This document shows positions 41,644 to 50,611 of a stretch of 64,000 nt of DNA, in pieces; the first letter of the stretch is position 1, and each line of letters opens with the position of its first letter. The notes beneath the pieces are model-generated. The model saw nothing but the letters and a program-made list of their open reading frames with translations. It made no database searches and was not told where the DNA came from. The translations under genes were made by a program, and so were the position numbers. This DNA is from Cupriavidus numazuensis (lineage in GTDB: Bacteria > Pseudomonadota > Gammaproteobacteria > Burkholderiales > Burkholderiaceae). The DNA is taken from assembly GCF_905397435.1 (NCBI RefSeq), contig NZ_CAJPVI010000040.1, forward strand, positions 1 to 64,000, given 5' to 3'.

Positions 41644-41674
41644 TTCTATAAGACAGAACAACGATCTTATAGAA
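41644..41674. promoter_or_regulatory. Palindromic operator upstream of the Bug/CaiB/citryl-CoA lyase operon
   Basis: Perfect 10-bp arms TTCTATAAGA (41644-41653) and TCTTATAGAA (41665-41674) are separated by 11 bases, giving a 21-base centre-to-centre distance, about two helical turns. The arms contain TATA-like -10 sequences for the leftward operon. The pattern suits a dimeric GntR- or IclR-type regulator. Confidence 0.7.
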
Positions 41675-41818
41675 AGAACGTAGGCAGAATAGGAGCCGTT
41701 GTGAAACGTGTCAAGAGCCGGGCGTTTTCGCGATCTGCCACTACAATGGCGCCCGGCCCGCGCCTAGTCGGTTGGCGGCGCGGGAACATTGCAGTGGTTG
41801 TACGGAAAAACGGAATTG

Positions 41819-43075
41819 ATGATGTCAAACGCATGCGGCCTGGACTTCGGCACGTCCAACTCCACGGTGGGCTGGACCCGCCCCGGCCACCCGGCCGCAC
41901 TCTTGCCGCTGGAAGACGGCAAGCTCACGCTCCCCTCGGTGATCTTCTTCCACGCCGAAGACCCGCTGGTCAGCTACGGCCGCGCTGCGCTGGACGACTA
42001 TCTGGCAGGTTATGAGGGGCGGCTGATGCGCTCGCTCAAGAGCCTGCTCGGCACTTCGATGATGGAAGACAGCACCGAGGTGATGGGGCAGGCCATGCCG
42101 TTTCGCAAGCTGCTCGCCCACTTCATCGGTGAACTGAAGGCGCGCGCGGAACGCGCCGCCGGCACCACGTTCACACGTGCGGTGCTGGGCCGTCCGGTGT
42201 TCTTTATCGATGAAGATCCGGAAGCCGACCGCCTCGCCGAGCAGACGCTGGCCGAAATCGCGCGCGATGCCGGTTTCCGCGACATCGAGTTCCAGTACGA
42301 GCCGATCGCAGCCGCGTTCGATTACGAGGCGAAAATCGAGCAGGAAGAACTCGTCCTGGTCGTCGATATCGGCGGCGGCACGTCGGACTTCTCGCTGGTC
42401 CGCCTCTCGCCGGAACGCGCCAAGCGGATCGACCGGCGTGAAGACATCCTGGCCAACGGCGGCGTGCATATCGGCGGAACCGACTTTGACCGCGCGCTGA
42501 GCCTCGCGCGGGCGATGCCGCTGCTGGGTCTCGGCAGCAAGCTGCGCAGCGGCAAGGAAATGCCTTCGAGCCAGTACTTCGATCTGGCGAGCTGGCACAC
42601 CATCAACCTGGTCTACACGCGCAAGGCGTGGTCGATCGTGATGGACAACTACCGTGACGCGGCCGACACCGTGAAGCTCGATCGCCTGATCCGCCTGATC
42701 CGCGAGCGTGCCGGGCACTGGCTGGCCATCCAGATGGAAGCCGCCAAGATCGAGCTGTCGGGCGTCGACCGTACCGAGGTGGACCTGCATCGCATCGAGC
42801 CGGAACTGATGCTGTCGATCACACGCGGCGAGTTTGACGAGTCCATCGGCAAGCTGGTGGCCAAGACCGAGAAGACGGTGACGGACATGCTGGCGTCAGC
42901 GGGCGTGGACGGGGCTTCGGTCGACACGATCCTTTTCACCGGCGGCTCCAGCAGCGTGCCCATGCTGCGGCATCAACTCGGCCAACTGCTGCCGCGCGCG
43001 CGGCGTGTGGAAGGGGATTTGTTTGGCGGGATCGGGTCGGGGCTGGCGCTGGATGCGGCGCGGAAGTTTGGGTGA
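41819..43075 (+). CDS. Hsp70-like protein (YegD-type)
   Basis: About 418 residues: an Hsp70/actin-fold ATPase domain without the substrate-binding domain of DnaK. Phosphate loops are GLDFGTSNSTVGW and LVVDIGGGTSDFSLVRL; the adenosine motif is ILFTGGSSSVPMLRHQL. The protein resembles E. coli YegD, a chaperone-like protein of unclear role. Two adjacent ATG codons (41819 and 41822) share a weak GGAA ribosome-binding site. It stands alone, divergent from the Bug operon. Confidence 0.88.
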   Translation: MMSNACGLDFGTSNSTVGWTRPGHPAALLPLEDGKLTLPSVIFFHAEDPLVSYGRAALDDYLAGYEGRLMRSLKSLLGTSMMEDSTEVMGQAMPFRKLLAHFIGELKARAERAAGTTFTRAVLGRPVFFIDEDPEADRLAEQTLAEIARDAGFRDIEFQYEPIAAAFDYEAKIEQEELVLVVDIGGGTSDFSLVRLSPERAKRIDRREDILANGGVHIGGTDFDRALSLARAMPLLGLGSKLRSGKEMPSSQYFDLASWHTINLVYTRKAWSIVMDNYRDAADTVKLDRLIRLIRERAGHWLAIQMEAAKIELSGVDRTEVDLHRIEPELMLSITRGEFDESIGKLVAKTEKTVTDMLASAGVDGASVDTILFTGGSSSVPMLRHQLGQLLPRARRVEGDLFGGIGSGLALDAARKFG

Positions 43076-43226
43076 CACCGGCTCCGGAGAGGACAAGCGC
43101 GCCAACTCAAGGTGGAGATTTCGGTCGATGTATACGCCAGAATGCTGTGAGTGCTGCAAACGCCTCTGGGTGAGTATTGCGGAAATTGCGACGAGCGGGT
43201 CGAAGGCACGTGGGTAGAATGCTGAC

Positions 43227-43427
43227 ATGGCCCGCCTGACTCCACCGCTACTTCCCAAAGATCCCGTGCCCCGTGCTGACGATGCTGTCGGTCCGCAGAA
43301 CGAGGTCGAGCATCGCCTGTACGAGCTCATCGAAGAGGGTCTCAACAGCGGCGAAGGAACGGAGTACGAGCGTGTAGAAGAATTCGCTGCCGAGTACCGC
43401 GCCCGCCTGCAAAGCCGCAAGCGCTGA
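43227..43427 (+). CDS. Antitoxin-like small protein of a ParDE/RelBE-type pair
   Basis: A 66-residue acidic/basic protein reading EVEHRLYELIEEGLNSGEGT then YERVEEFAAEYRARLQSR. It is short, helical, and immediately followed (TGAATG junction) by a ParE/RelE-like toxin. In this layout the first gene normally encodes the antitoxin. No clear RHH DNA-binding motif is visible at the N-terminus, so autoregulation is uncertain. Confidence 0.7.
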   Translation: MARLTPPLLPKDPVPRADDAVGPQNEVEHRLYELIEEGLNSGEGTEYERVEEFAAEYRARLQSRKR

Positions 43428-43742
43428 ATGGCGCTGCGCCTTAAGCTACGTCCTGCAGCGCGCAGTGACGCTCACGCTGCGCAAGACTGGTATCACGATG
43501 CCGCGCCAGGCCTCGGCGAGGCTTTTACGGAAGAGTTGTTGGGCGTCCTGGATTTCCTGACAACGCATCCCGGGGTTGGATCCCGCCGCTACGCACACTT
43601 TCTGCCGGACGCGTCGCTTCGAGTCTGGGCTCTCGAGCGCTTTCCGTTTCTTGTGTTCTATCGTGTGAGTGATGAGGTGATCGACGTTGTGCGCATCTTG
43701 CACGAGCGCCGGGATATCCTTGCGGACCTCATTGCGCATTGA
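43428..43742 (+). CDS. ParE/RelE-family toxin
   Basis: A 104-residue protein of the RelE/ParE fold: LRPAARSDAHAAQDWYHDAA at the N-terminus, EELLGVLDFLTTHPGVGSRR in the middle and FPFLVFYRVSDEVIDVVRIL then HERRD at the end, all typical of ParE toxins that poison gyrase (RelE relatives cut mRNA). The ATG abuts the antitoxin stop codon, as in coupled toxin-antitoxin operons. The 3' end overlaps the convergent hpnG-like gene by 14 bases. Confidence 0.85.
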   Translation: MALRLKLRPAARSDAHAAQDWYHDAAPGLGEAFTEELLGVLDFLTTHPGVGSRRYAHFLPDASLRVWALERFPFLVFYRVSDEVIDVVRILHERRDILADLIAH

Positions 43743-44457
43743 GCCTGACAAAGGCTTGAGTTTTCTGTATTCCCCAGCCCTCACCGACCGCCCGCCGCAC
43801 CGCCAGCAGACTGGCCTTCGCCACCGCGGCATCGCGCCCCAGCCGCATCAGCGCCGGCAATTGCCACGGTGCCTTCAATAATCCCGCCATGACCGCACCG
43901 ACATCGGTGCGCCCATCGCTCCCCATGCCAGCCACTGCCAGCGGGGGTACAGCGCGCGTCGCCGGATCGATCACCACGCGGCACGCCGCGAACGGGAGTC
44001 CGTAGCGGCGCGCGACGCGGGCGGCAATGTGGGATTCCATGTCCACGGCCAGTGCCCCGCCGGCATCGCGCAACGCGGCCTTGTCGGCAAGCCTGACCAC
44101 CGCAGTGTCCGACCCGGCGATGACGCCAGATACCGCTTGCGGCAGCGTTTCCTGCAACGCGGTTACCCAGGCCTGATCGGTTGGGGTCGAGACGCCGTCC
44201 GTTTCATCGCGCACGCTGGTGGCGATGACCACGGCGCCTGGCACAAGCGCCGGGTCCAGTCCGCCGGCCACGCCGAAACTGATGATGCCCGCGCATGCGT
44301 GGATGCTGCGCTCGATAGCCGCGCCGAGCGCAGCTCCGCGCTGCCCATACACCACTTCGGAATGCGGTCCGCCGGCAATGCGGGCTTCGAAATCCATGCC
44401 GCAGACCACCAGCACACGGGACGCGCCTGTGGCGCGCACCTGCGGTCTGCCGATCAC
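43729..44457 (-). CDS. hpnG: Hopanoid-associated phosphorylase (HpnG-like nucleosidase)
   Basis: About 242 residues of the purine/uridine phosphorylase fold. VLVVCGMDFEARIAGG at the N-terminus, IISFGVAGGLDPALVPG, and the active-site segment GALAVDMESHIAARVARR (with Met-Glu binding ribose) mark the MTAN-like family. HpnG cleaves adenosylhopane to release adenine and form ribosylhopane. The start is GTG at 44457, overlapping the TGA of the squalene-hopene cyclase gene by four bases, as expected for a coupled operon; longer frames upstream lie inside that gene. Confidence 0.88.
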   Translation of the reverse strand: MIGRPQVRATGASRVLVVCGMDFEARIAGGPHSEVVYGQRGAALGAAIERSIHACAGIISFGVAGGLDPALVPGAVVIATSVRDETDGVSTPTDQAWVTALQETLPQAVSGVIAGSDTAVVRLADKAALRDAGGALAVDMESHIAARVARRYGLPFAACRVVIDPATRAVPPLAVAGMGSDGRTDVGAVMAGLLKAPWQLPALMRLGRDAAVAKASLLAVRRAVGEGWGIQKTQAFVRLNAQ

Positions 44458-46475
44458 AGTCCCCACGCCACTCGACGGTTGCCGCTGCGCTCCAGGTTGC
44501 GATAGCGCGCCAGTGCCCACAGCGGGAAATAGCGCGCATAGCCGTGATAGCGCAGGTAGAACACGCGTGGGAAACCCACTGCGGTGAAGCGCGGCTCGTG
44601 CCACAGGCCGTCGGCTTGCTGCGTGCGCAGCAGGTAGTCGATGCCGCGCGTTACTGCGGGGTGCGCGGCCTGGCCCGCGGCCATCAGTGCGAGCAACGCC
44701 CATGCGGTTTGCGATGCCACGCTCGGTGCGCGTTCGTAGCCACGATATTCGAGCTTGTAGCTGTCGCCGTCCTCGCCCCAGCCGCCATCCGGATTCTGGA
44801 TGGCAAGCAGCCATTCCGCGGCACGTCGTACCGGCGGCGCGTCCGGGTCCAGACCCGCGGCGTTAAGCGCGCACAACGCGCTCCAGGTGCCGTAGATGTA
44901 GTTGGTGCCCCAGCGGCCGAACCAGCTTCCATCCGGCATCTGTTCGGCGAGCAGATACTGCAGCGCGCGCGCGGCGGGCTCGCTCTTGTCCGGTGTGGCG
45001 CCCGTCTGGCACAGCATCGACAGGCAGCGCGCCGACACGTCGGCCGTGGGCGGGTCGAGCAGGGCCCCGTGGTCGGCAAACGGGATATTGTTCAGGTACA
45101 GATGCGTGTTCTCCGGCTCGAACGCACCCCAGCCGCCGTTGGCGCTCTGCATGCCGACGATCCATTCGATCGCGCGCGCGGCGGCTTCGGCGTTCGGATC
45201 CGGACGTCCCGCATGATCGGCACGCGCGGCGCGGTCCATCGCCGCGACAACCACGGCGGTGTCATCCACGTCGGGGTAGTGCGGATTGGCGTACTGGAAC
45301 GCCCAGCCGCCCGGGCGCACGTCCGGCCGGCGCACCGTCCAGTCGCCGCGCACATCGAGCACCTGCAACGGGCGCAGCCAGTCCAGCGCGCGCGTGACCG
45401 CGGCGGTGGCGCGCGGCTCCGACGCTTCCAGCAATGCATGCGCGGCCAGCGCGGTATCCCAGACCGGTGACAGGCAGGGCTGGCAATAGGCTTCGTCGCC
45501 ATGGACCACGAGCAGCTTGTCGATCGAGCGGCGCGCGATGGCGCGGTCCGGATCGTCCGGCGGGACGCCGAGCACGTCGAACATCATCACCGAGTTCGCC
45601 ATGGCGGGGAAGATCGCGCCGAGCCCGTCTTCGCCGTTGAGCCGTTCGCGCACGAACGCCTTGGCCGCGTCGATGGCGCGCCGGCGCAGGCCACGCGGCA
45701 TGACGTGTTCGGCCGTGCGCAGCAGCACATCGGCGCCGTGGAACAGCGCGTGCCAGCCCTTGTGCTGGTGCGGTGCCCTTGGCGGCAGGCGTACGGCATC
45801 ACGCGAGCCGACGAACAGTTCGTCGATGCCGACCTTGCGCGGATTGCGCGCTTGCGGCCGCAGGCTGTTCAGCACCAGCAGCGGCACGATCACCGTGCGC
45901 GCCCAGTAGGACACCTTCGACAGGTGGAACGGGAACCACTGCGGCAGCAGCATGATTTCCACCGGCATCATCGGGACGGCCTGCCACGGCATCACGCCGT
46001 ACAGCGCCAGCAGTGTGCGCGTGAAGACGTTGCTGGTTTCCGCGCCGCCCATCGCCAGGATGGCCTCGCGCGCGCGCGCCATGTGCGCTGCCTGCGGATC
46101 GTCGCCGGCCATCTTCAGCGCGAAGTAGGCCTTCACGCTGGCGCTGATATCGGAGCCGCCTTCATGGAACAGCGGCCAACCGCCGTCGGCATTCTGAATG
46201 CGGCGCAGGTAGCGCGCGATGCGGGCTTCCAGTGACAGGTCAGGCGTCTCGCCAAGGTAGTGCACCATGAGCACGTACTCGGCGGGGATGGTGGCGTCGG
46301 CTTCGAGCTCGTAGACCCAGTGCCCGTCGGCATTCTGCTGGGCGAGCAGCGCATCGACCGCGTGGCCGATGCCGGCGTCCAGGGGAGGCAGGGCCTCCAT
46401 GGGGCCGTGTAGGGCCGGCGTCGCGGTCGCGACCGCGACGCGCGGAGCGGCAAGGACGGCCTCGTTCATCGACAT
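44454..46475 (-). CDS. shc: Squalene-hopene cyclase
   Basis: A 673-residue terpene cyclase. The catalytic DXDD motif is in YPDVDDTAVVVAAM (about residue 400). Several QW repeats are visible: QNADGHWVYE, QNADGGWPLF, QSANGGWGAF, QNPDGGWGED and QQADGLWHEP. The enzyme cyclises squalene to hopene at the inner membrane, forming hopanoids that order bacterial membranes. AAGGAG precedes the ATG at 46475. It lies between hpnD-like and hpnG-like genes in one leftward operon. Length fits the family (630-690). Confidence 0.95.
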   Translation of the reverse strand: MSMNEAVLAAPRVAVATATPALHGPMEALPPLDAGIGHAVDALLAQQNADGHWVYELEADATIPAEYVLMVHYLGETPDLSLEARIARYLRRIQNADGGWPLFHEGGSDISASVKAYFALKMAGDDPQAAHMARAREAILAMGGAETSNVFTRTLLALYGVMPWQAVPMMPVEIMLLPQWFPFHLSKVSYWARTVIVPLLVLNSLRPQARNPRKVGIDELFVGSRDAVRLPPRAPHQHKGWHALFHGADVLLRTAEHVMPRGLRRRAIDAAKAFVRERLNGEDGLGAIFPAMANSVMMFDVLGVPPDDPDRAIARRSIDKLLVVHGDEAYCQPCLSPVWDTALAAHALLEASEPRATAAVTRALDWLRPLQVLDVRGDWTVRRPDVRPGGWAFQYANPHYPDVDDTAVVVAAMDRAARADHAGRPDPNAEAAARAIEWIVGMQSANGGWGAFEPENTHLYLNNIPFADHGALLDPPTADVSARCLSMLCQTGATPDKSEPAARALQYLLAEQMPDGSWFGRWGTNYIYGTWSALCALNAAGLDPDAPPVRRAAEWLLAIQNPDGGWGEDGDSYKLEYRGYERAPSVASQTAWALLALMAAGQAAHPAVTRGIDYLLRTQQADGLWHEPRFTAVGFPRVFYLRYHGYARYFPLWALARYRNLERSGNRRVAWGL

Positions 46476-46575
46476 GCAAACTCCTTGTGCGGCACGACGC
46501 TTGCGTGCCTCGATGATGATGTTCAGGACACCGCCGGACGCATCGCGCCACAAGGCGGATCCTTTTGCAACATCC

Positions 46576-47481
46576 TCAAACCATGGTGTGCCGCAGGACA
46601 ATCCACAGCAGCTGCGCGCGCGGCACACGCACGCGGGCGCGCGGCGCGCGCCAGCCCCGCGCACGCAGGCGCTCGAGCACGCAGTGGTAGACCTGGGACA
46701 TGATGCGCGGCGAGCGCACCACGCGCGACGGGCAGCGCGCCATCACCGCGTCGGCCTGTTCGTAGTGCGCCTGCGCTTCACGTGCGACGGCCGCGCAGGC
46801 GGCGTCGATACCGGTATGCGCGATGATTTCCATTGGCGTGGCATGCTCCAGCCCCTGTACGCCAGCGGCGGCCAGCGCGGGCGCAGGCAGGTACAGACGG
46901 CCGATGGCGGCGTCTTCGTCGATATCGCGCAGGATGTTGGTGAGTTGCAGCGCGCGCCCGAGATGATGGGCCAGCGCCAGGCCTGGCGCCTCGTCCATGC
47001 CGAACACGCGCACCGCGAGACGGCCGACCGCGCTTGCAACGCGATCGCAATACAGGTCCAGCGTGGCGGCGTCGGGCGCGCGGATATCGGCGACCACGTC
47101 CATGGTCATGCCGTCGATCACGTCGAGGAAATCCTGCTGGCGCAGGTGGAAGGCTTCGATCTGTTGCGCCAGCGACCGCAGCGCGGTCGGGGCCATGCCC
47201 GCGTAGCACAGGCCGATGTCACGTCGCCATGCGTCCAGGCCGGCCAGGCGCTCGGCATGCGGCGCGTCGCAGTCGGCAATGTCGTCAACGGCGCGGCAGA
47301 ACGCGTAGATCTCGAACATGGCCTGCCGCTGCGCTGCCGGCAGGATGCGCATGGCCGCGTGAAATGAACTGCCCGACGATACGGCCTGTGTGGCCGCACC
47401 GGCGATGGGGGCGTCTGGCGTTGCGATTTGAGTACCGGCCACGTAACTCCTCGACACGCTTTTTTTGCCGTCGCGCTGCAT
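46576..47481 (-). CDS. hpnD: Squalene/phytoene synthase family protein, presqualene diphosphate synthase (HpnD-like)
   Basis: About 301 residues with the two Asp-rich, magnesium-binding motifs of squalene/phytoene synthases: FCRAVDDIADCDAP and LTNILRDIDEDAAIGRLYLP. HpnD makes presqualene diphosphate from two farnesyl diphosphates; HpnC and HpnE then yield squalene. I assign HpnD over HpnC because of the RLYLP and DVVADIRAPD context, but the two are related and this is not certain. The start is ATG 47481 or GTG 47505. The partner genes hpnC and hpnE are not in the window. Confidence 0.82.
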   Translation of the reverse strand: MQRDGKKSVSRSYVAGTQIATPDAPIAGAATQAVSSGSSFHAAMRILPAAQRQAMFEIYAFCRAVDDIADCDAPHAERLAGLDAWRRDIGLCYAGMAPTALRSLAQQIEAFHLRQQDFLDVIDGMTMDVVADIRAPDAATLDLYCDRVASAVGRLAVRVFGMDEAPGLALAHHLGRALQLTNILRDIDEDAAIGRLYLPAPALAAAGVQGLEHATPMEIIAHTGIDAACAAVAREAQAHYEQADAVMARCPSRVVRSPRIMSQVYHCVLERLRARGWRAPRARVRVPRAQLLWIVLRHTMV

Positions 47482-47574
47482 CGGCGGACCACGGTGCCGT
47501 GCCACGCTGACGGTGGATTGGGGTCGGCCGATTATAGCAACAACCTCGTAACACGCCGGCCGGACTAGAGTGCG

Positions 47575-48168
47575 CTATCGGGAGCCTGCGGAGGGGGCGG
47601 AAGCGGCCTCGCCTGCACGGCTGCTGCCGGGCACAAACCGCGTGTAAGGCAGGTTGCGCGCGGGGAAAGCGGTGGTCTGGTCGACTACCTTTTCCACGTC
47701 AGGGACTTCGCGCAGCGCATCCATGAACGGTGCCTTGGCGAAGCCCGGGCGCACGCAGCCCTGCACCGTCAGCCAGCGTCCGCGCACGGTGATCCACAAC
47801 GTACTGTCCTGCCAGGCAGGCATGGTGGCGGCCAGCGTTCGCAGGCGCCGTTGCAAACTTTCGGCGATTTCCTTGTCGTACTGGAATGCGTTGGCAAGAC
47901 GGCAGCGGCCTTCGGTCCAGCAATGGTTGCCCTGTTCGATGCGGTGGTGCGCCTCGCGGCGCCATTCGGCCTCGCTCACGCGCGGACCGGTGGGCTCGGG
48001 GCAGCCGGCAATGCGCGATGAGACTTGCATGAAGGGATCGTTGCCGTAGTTCACCATGGCTTCGGCGCGTGGCGATTCCACCGGCAGGAGCAGTGCGAGA
48101 AGAAAGGCGAGGCCCCAAATGCAAAGAGCCCCGCATTCGCGAGGCTCTTTGCCGGCAGGCGCGTGCAT
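47575..48168 (-). CDS. Secreted BON-domain protein (197 aa)
   Basis: A 197-residue protein with a hydrophobic signal (LAFLLALLLPVESPRAEA) and a BON-like domain at about residues 105-170 (LWITVRGRWLTVQGCVRPG, then REVPDVEKVVDQ). BON domains bind phospholipid or peptidoglycan-associated surfaces; related proteins sit in the periplasm. Two Cys in GCPEPTG and GNHCWTEGRC may form a disulfide. The first codons overlap a hairpin that looks like the terminator of the upstream cold-shock gene, so the start at 48168 is doubtful, but no better in-frame start precedes the signal peptide. Confidence 0.7.
   Translation of the reverse strand: MHAPAGKEPRECGALCIWGLAFLLALLLPVESPRAEAMVNYGNDPFMQVSSRIAGCPEPTGPRVSEAEWRREAHHRIEQGNHCWTEGRCRLANAFQYDKEIAESLQRRLRTLAATMPAWQDSTLWITVRGRWLTVQGCVRPGFAKAPFMDALREVPDVEKVVDQTTAFPARNLPYTRFVPGSSRAGEAASAPSAGSR
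48121..48152 (-). terminator. Probable terminator of the cold-shock gene
   Basis: A 10-bp stem GCAAAGAGCC (48121-48130) and GGCTCTTTGC (48143-48152), 45 bases after the cold-shock stop codon. On the minus strand it is followed by ATTT rather than a strong T-run, so efficiency may be partial. It overlaps the 5' end of the BON-protein reading frame. Confidence 0.55.
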
Positions 48169-48196
48169 GGGCGCGCGCCTGCTGTGTCCAAACCGG

Positions 48197-48400
48197 TCAG
48201 ACCGCCTGGATCTTCGTGGCTTGTTCGCCCTTCTGGCCCATCGCCTTGACGTAGCGGACCTTCTGGCCTTCCTTCAACGACTTGAAGCCTGCGCCTTCAA
48301 TCGCGGAGAAGTGCGCGAACAGATCGTTCCCGCCTGCGTCCGGGGTGATGAAGCCGAAGCCCTTGGCGTCGTTGAACCACTTAACGGTACCGGTTTCCAT
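48197..48400 (-). CDS. Cold-shock domain protein (CspA family)
   Basis: A 67-residue cold-shock protein with the RNA-binding motifs RNP1 KGFGFITP and RNP2 LFAHFSAI. It starts METGTVKWFND. It binds single-stranded RNA or DNA and melts mRNA structure. Length and sequence match CspA/CspC-type paralogs. The start ATG at 48400 fits the family; the frame extends eight codons upstream but that part is not family-like. A long AT-rich leader (at least 48401-48550) precedes it, which suits cold-regulated translation. Confidence 0.95.
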   Translation of the reverse strand: METGTVKWFNDAKGFGFITPDAGGNDLFAHFSAIEGAGFKSLKEGQKVRYVKAMGQKGEQATKIQAV

Positions 48401-49389
48401 ATCTTTTTCAACCTTGAATTTCAAATGAGCTTAATTGCCCGCTGTACATCGTGCTCAATGCAGGAACGGAGCATGGGTTGGTGAATGCCCAGTTCCACCG
48501 CGCATTGTTTATGCCTTTCAAATGTCGGTGGTATGACAAACGAAAAACACCACGGAACGACACCCTGAAAGGCGCAGCACATGTGGGATTGCATTCTGAC
48601 GAATTTTCCCGGCGTGTCAATCAGGCAAAGCGCCGAATCATGATGAGAGGTTCCGACACGAGATATTAGCGGTTTCTACATCACCGTCGATTCAGTGAAT
48701 TCCCTGAGTTGCGCGCTTTCTGCACCGCTACGTGCCGTACGCCGGCGTACCGACAGACTTTCCAATTATGCAGATGTGTCAGCAGGACCGGTTGTCGGGC
48801 ATAATGTCTGCTTTGTAAGCCATTGCCTTGCCACCGTTTTTACAATTGCTTACTCGTTGTGGTGCATACCGCGTTTGGGGGATATCCAACCGGCAGCCCG
48901 CAAACCAGAAACCAGAAACGGTGGGATGCAAATAAAGATATCGCGCGGACATTCCTTCAGGCTGCCGCGACGAAAACAACGCCGCCCCGCGCAGGCGGAT
49001 GTCACTGGCAGAACGGGGAAACACGATGATTCAGTCGCAATAGCGTCCGCGCCGCCCGCAGTCGGCGTCGCTTCTCCCAGGACAGGGCAGCAGATTTGTC
49101 CGGTCCATCGCAGCAGATTCCGCAATGTCGTCGATCTCGGTCGGGATACCAGCCGGTGTGATCGCCTGTGCCTCAGCGATGTAATGCGTTTGGCACAATT
49201 GTTGACAATGTGTTGCGCCGGGCTGTCCTAGCATCCAGTTTTTGCCCTCGTTCGGTGCATGTGTGCGTCTTGGTATGGCGGCCGTGCAAGCATTCGTGGC
49301 GGAAACCCCAGCGTAGCGCGATCACAACACAAAAGTCATGATCGCATAGCTACAGCGTGGTAGGCTGTCAAGCTATTTTGTGTGACATT
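48401..49389. other. Long intergenic region without a supported gene
   Basis: Nearly 1 kb of lower GC content between the cold-shock gene and the polysaccharide locus. It should hold the cold-shock leader and promoter at its left side. At the right are a promoter-like 45-bp motif (49190-49234) and an 8-bp inverted repeat ACACAAAA (49327-49334) / TTTTGTGT (49376-49383) just before the epimerase start codon. Two frames here (48451-48669 and 48695-49231) lack ribosome-binding sites and protein-like patterns. Confidence 0.45.
49190..49234 (+). promoter_or_regulatory. Promoter/operator-like motif before the polysaccharide locus (copy A)
   Basis: This 45-base block closely matches 62709-62753: the first 18 bases (TTGGCACAATTGTTGACA) differ at two positions, followed in both by GTGTTGCGC and a CCTAG(C/G)AT end. 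It contains a dyad CACA...TGTG and -35/-10-like boxes. It is about 155 bases before the epimerase start codon. Confidence 0.5.
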
Positions 49390-50541
49390 ATGAAAATCCT
49401 CTCGGTATTTGGCACACGTCCCGAAGCCATCAAGATGGCCCCGCTGGTCAAGGCACTTGGTGGCAGCGCGGAAATCGAATCCGTCGTCTGCGTGACCGGC
49501 CAGCATCAGCAGATGCTGCAGCAGGTCCTGGATCTGTTCGACATCGTTCCCCAGTACAACCTGGAACTGATGACGCGCAACCAGACGCTCAACGGCCTGA
49601 GTTCGCGGCTGCTGGCATCGTTTGACGACGTGCTCGAGACGGTGCGTCCCGACAGGATTCTCGTGCATGGCGATACGACCTCGGCCATGGTCTCGGCGCT
49701 GGCGGCGTTCCATCGCCGCATCCCGGTCGGCCACGTCGAGGCAGGGCTGCGGACGGGCGATCTTTCGCAGCCGTGGCCGGAGGAGATGAACCGCCGCACC
49801 ATCGATGTCTGCGCCGACCTGCTGTTCGCGCCAACTGAATCATCGCGCCATAACCTGCAGGCCGAAAACCTGGGCGGCCGCATCGTGGTCACCGGTAATA
49901 CCGTGATCGACGCACTGCTCCAGACGACTGGCCGGATCCTAGCAGACCAGCCGTTCCGCGAGCGGCTCGACGCGCATTTCCCGTTCCTGCGCGATGACCG
50001 CAAGCTGCTGCTGGTCACGGGCCACCGCCGCGAGAATTTCGGCACCGGTTTCGCCAATATCTGCGAGGCCCTGGCACAGCTGGCGCGGCGCGACGACATC
50101 CAGATCGTCTACCCGGTTCACCTCAACCCCAACGTTCAGGGTCCCGTGCAGGACAAGCTGTCAGGCTTGCCCAACGTGCATCTGATCGAGCCGCTCGATT
50201 ACGCGCTGTTCGTGCGGCTGATGCAGCGGGCCCACGTCATCCTGACCGATTCCGGTGGCGTGCAGGAAGAAGCCCCGTCGCTGGGCAAGCCCGTGCTGGT
50301 CATGCGCAATGTCACCGAGCGCCCCGAGGCCGTGCATGCCGGGACGGTCAGGCTGGTTGGTACCGAAGTCGCGAGCATCGTGCAGTCGGTCAACCACCTT
50401 TACGACAATGACGATGCCTGGCGTGCGTTCTCGCAGCGCCTCAATCCTTACGGCGATGGCGAGGCTTCGCAGCGCATCGTGGCGGCGCTGACGGGGGCGC
50501 CCATGAGCGAGTTCCTTCACGACCAGCAGGCGGCGGCGTGA
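49390..50541 (+). CDS. wecB: UDP-N-acetylglucosamine 2-epimerase (non-hydrolysing)
   Basis: A 383-residue GT-B-fold enzyme. It begins ILSVFGTRPEAIKMAPLV and contains VHGDTTSAMVSALAAF, VGHVEAGLRTGD, VTGHRRENFG and DSGGVQEEAPSLGKPVLVMR, all classic for WecB. It converts UDP-GlcNAc to UDP-ManNAc in the cytoplasm. As first gene of a polysaccharide cluster without a ManNAc dehydrogenase, it suggests that ManNAc itself is built into the polymer. The ribosome-binding site at ATG 49390 is weak. Confidence 0.95.
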   Translation: MKILSVFGTRPEAIKMAPLVKALGGSAEIESVVCVTGQHQQMLQQVLDLFDIVPQYNLELMTRNQTLNGLSSRLLASFDDVLETVRPDRILVHGDTTSAMVSALAAFHRRIPVGHVEAGLRTGDLSQPWPEEMNRRTIDVCADLLFAPTESSRHNLQAENLGGRIVVTGNTVIDALLQTTGRILADQPFRERLDAHFPFLRDDRKLLLVTGHRRENFGTGFANICEALAQLARRDDIQIVYPVHLNPNVQGPVQDKLSGLPNVHLIEPLDYALFVRLMQRAHVILTDSGGVQEEAPSLGKPVLVMRNVTERPEAVHAGTVRLVGTEVASIVQSVNHLYDNDDAWRAFSQRLNPYGDGEASQRIVAALTGAPMSEFLHDQQAAA

Positions 50542-50611
50542 CCGCCATGACGCCTTCCGCGCCTGTCCACCATGCCCGACCTGCGGCACGCCACGGGGCG
50601 GCCGCATTCTG

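Noticed and set aside
48695..49231. 178-codon frame in the long intergenic region
   Set aside because: No ribosome-binding site, no homology pattern, and it covers the promoter-like motif at 49190.
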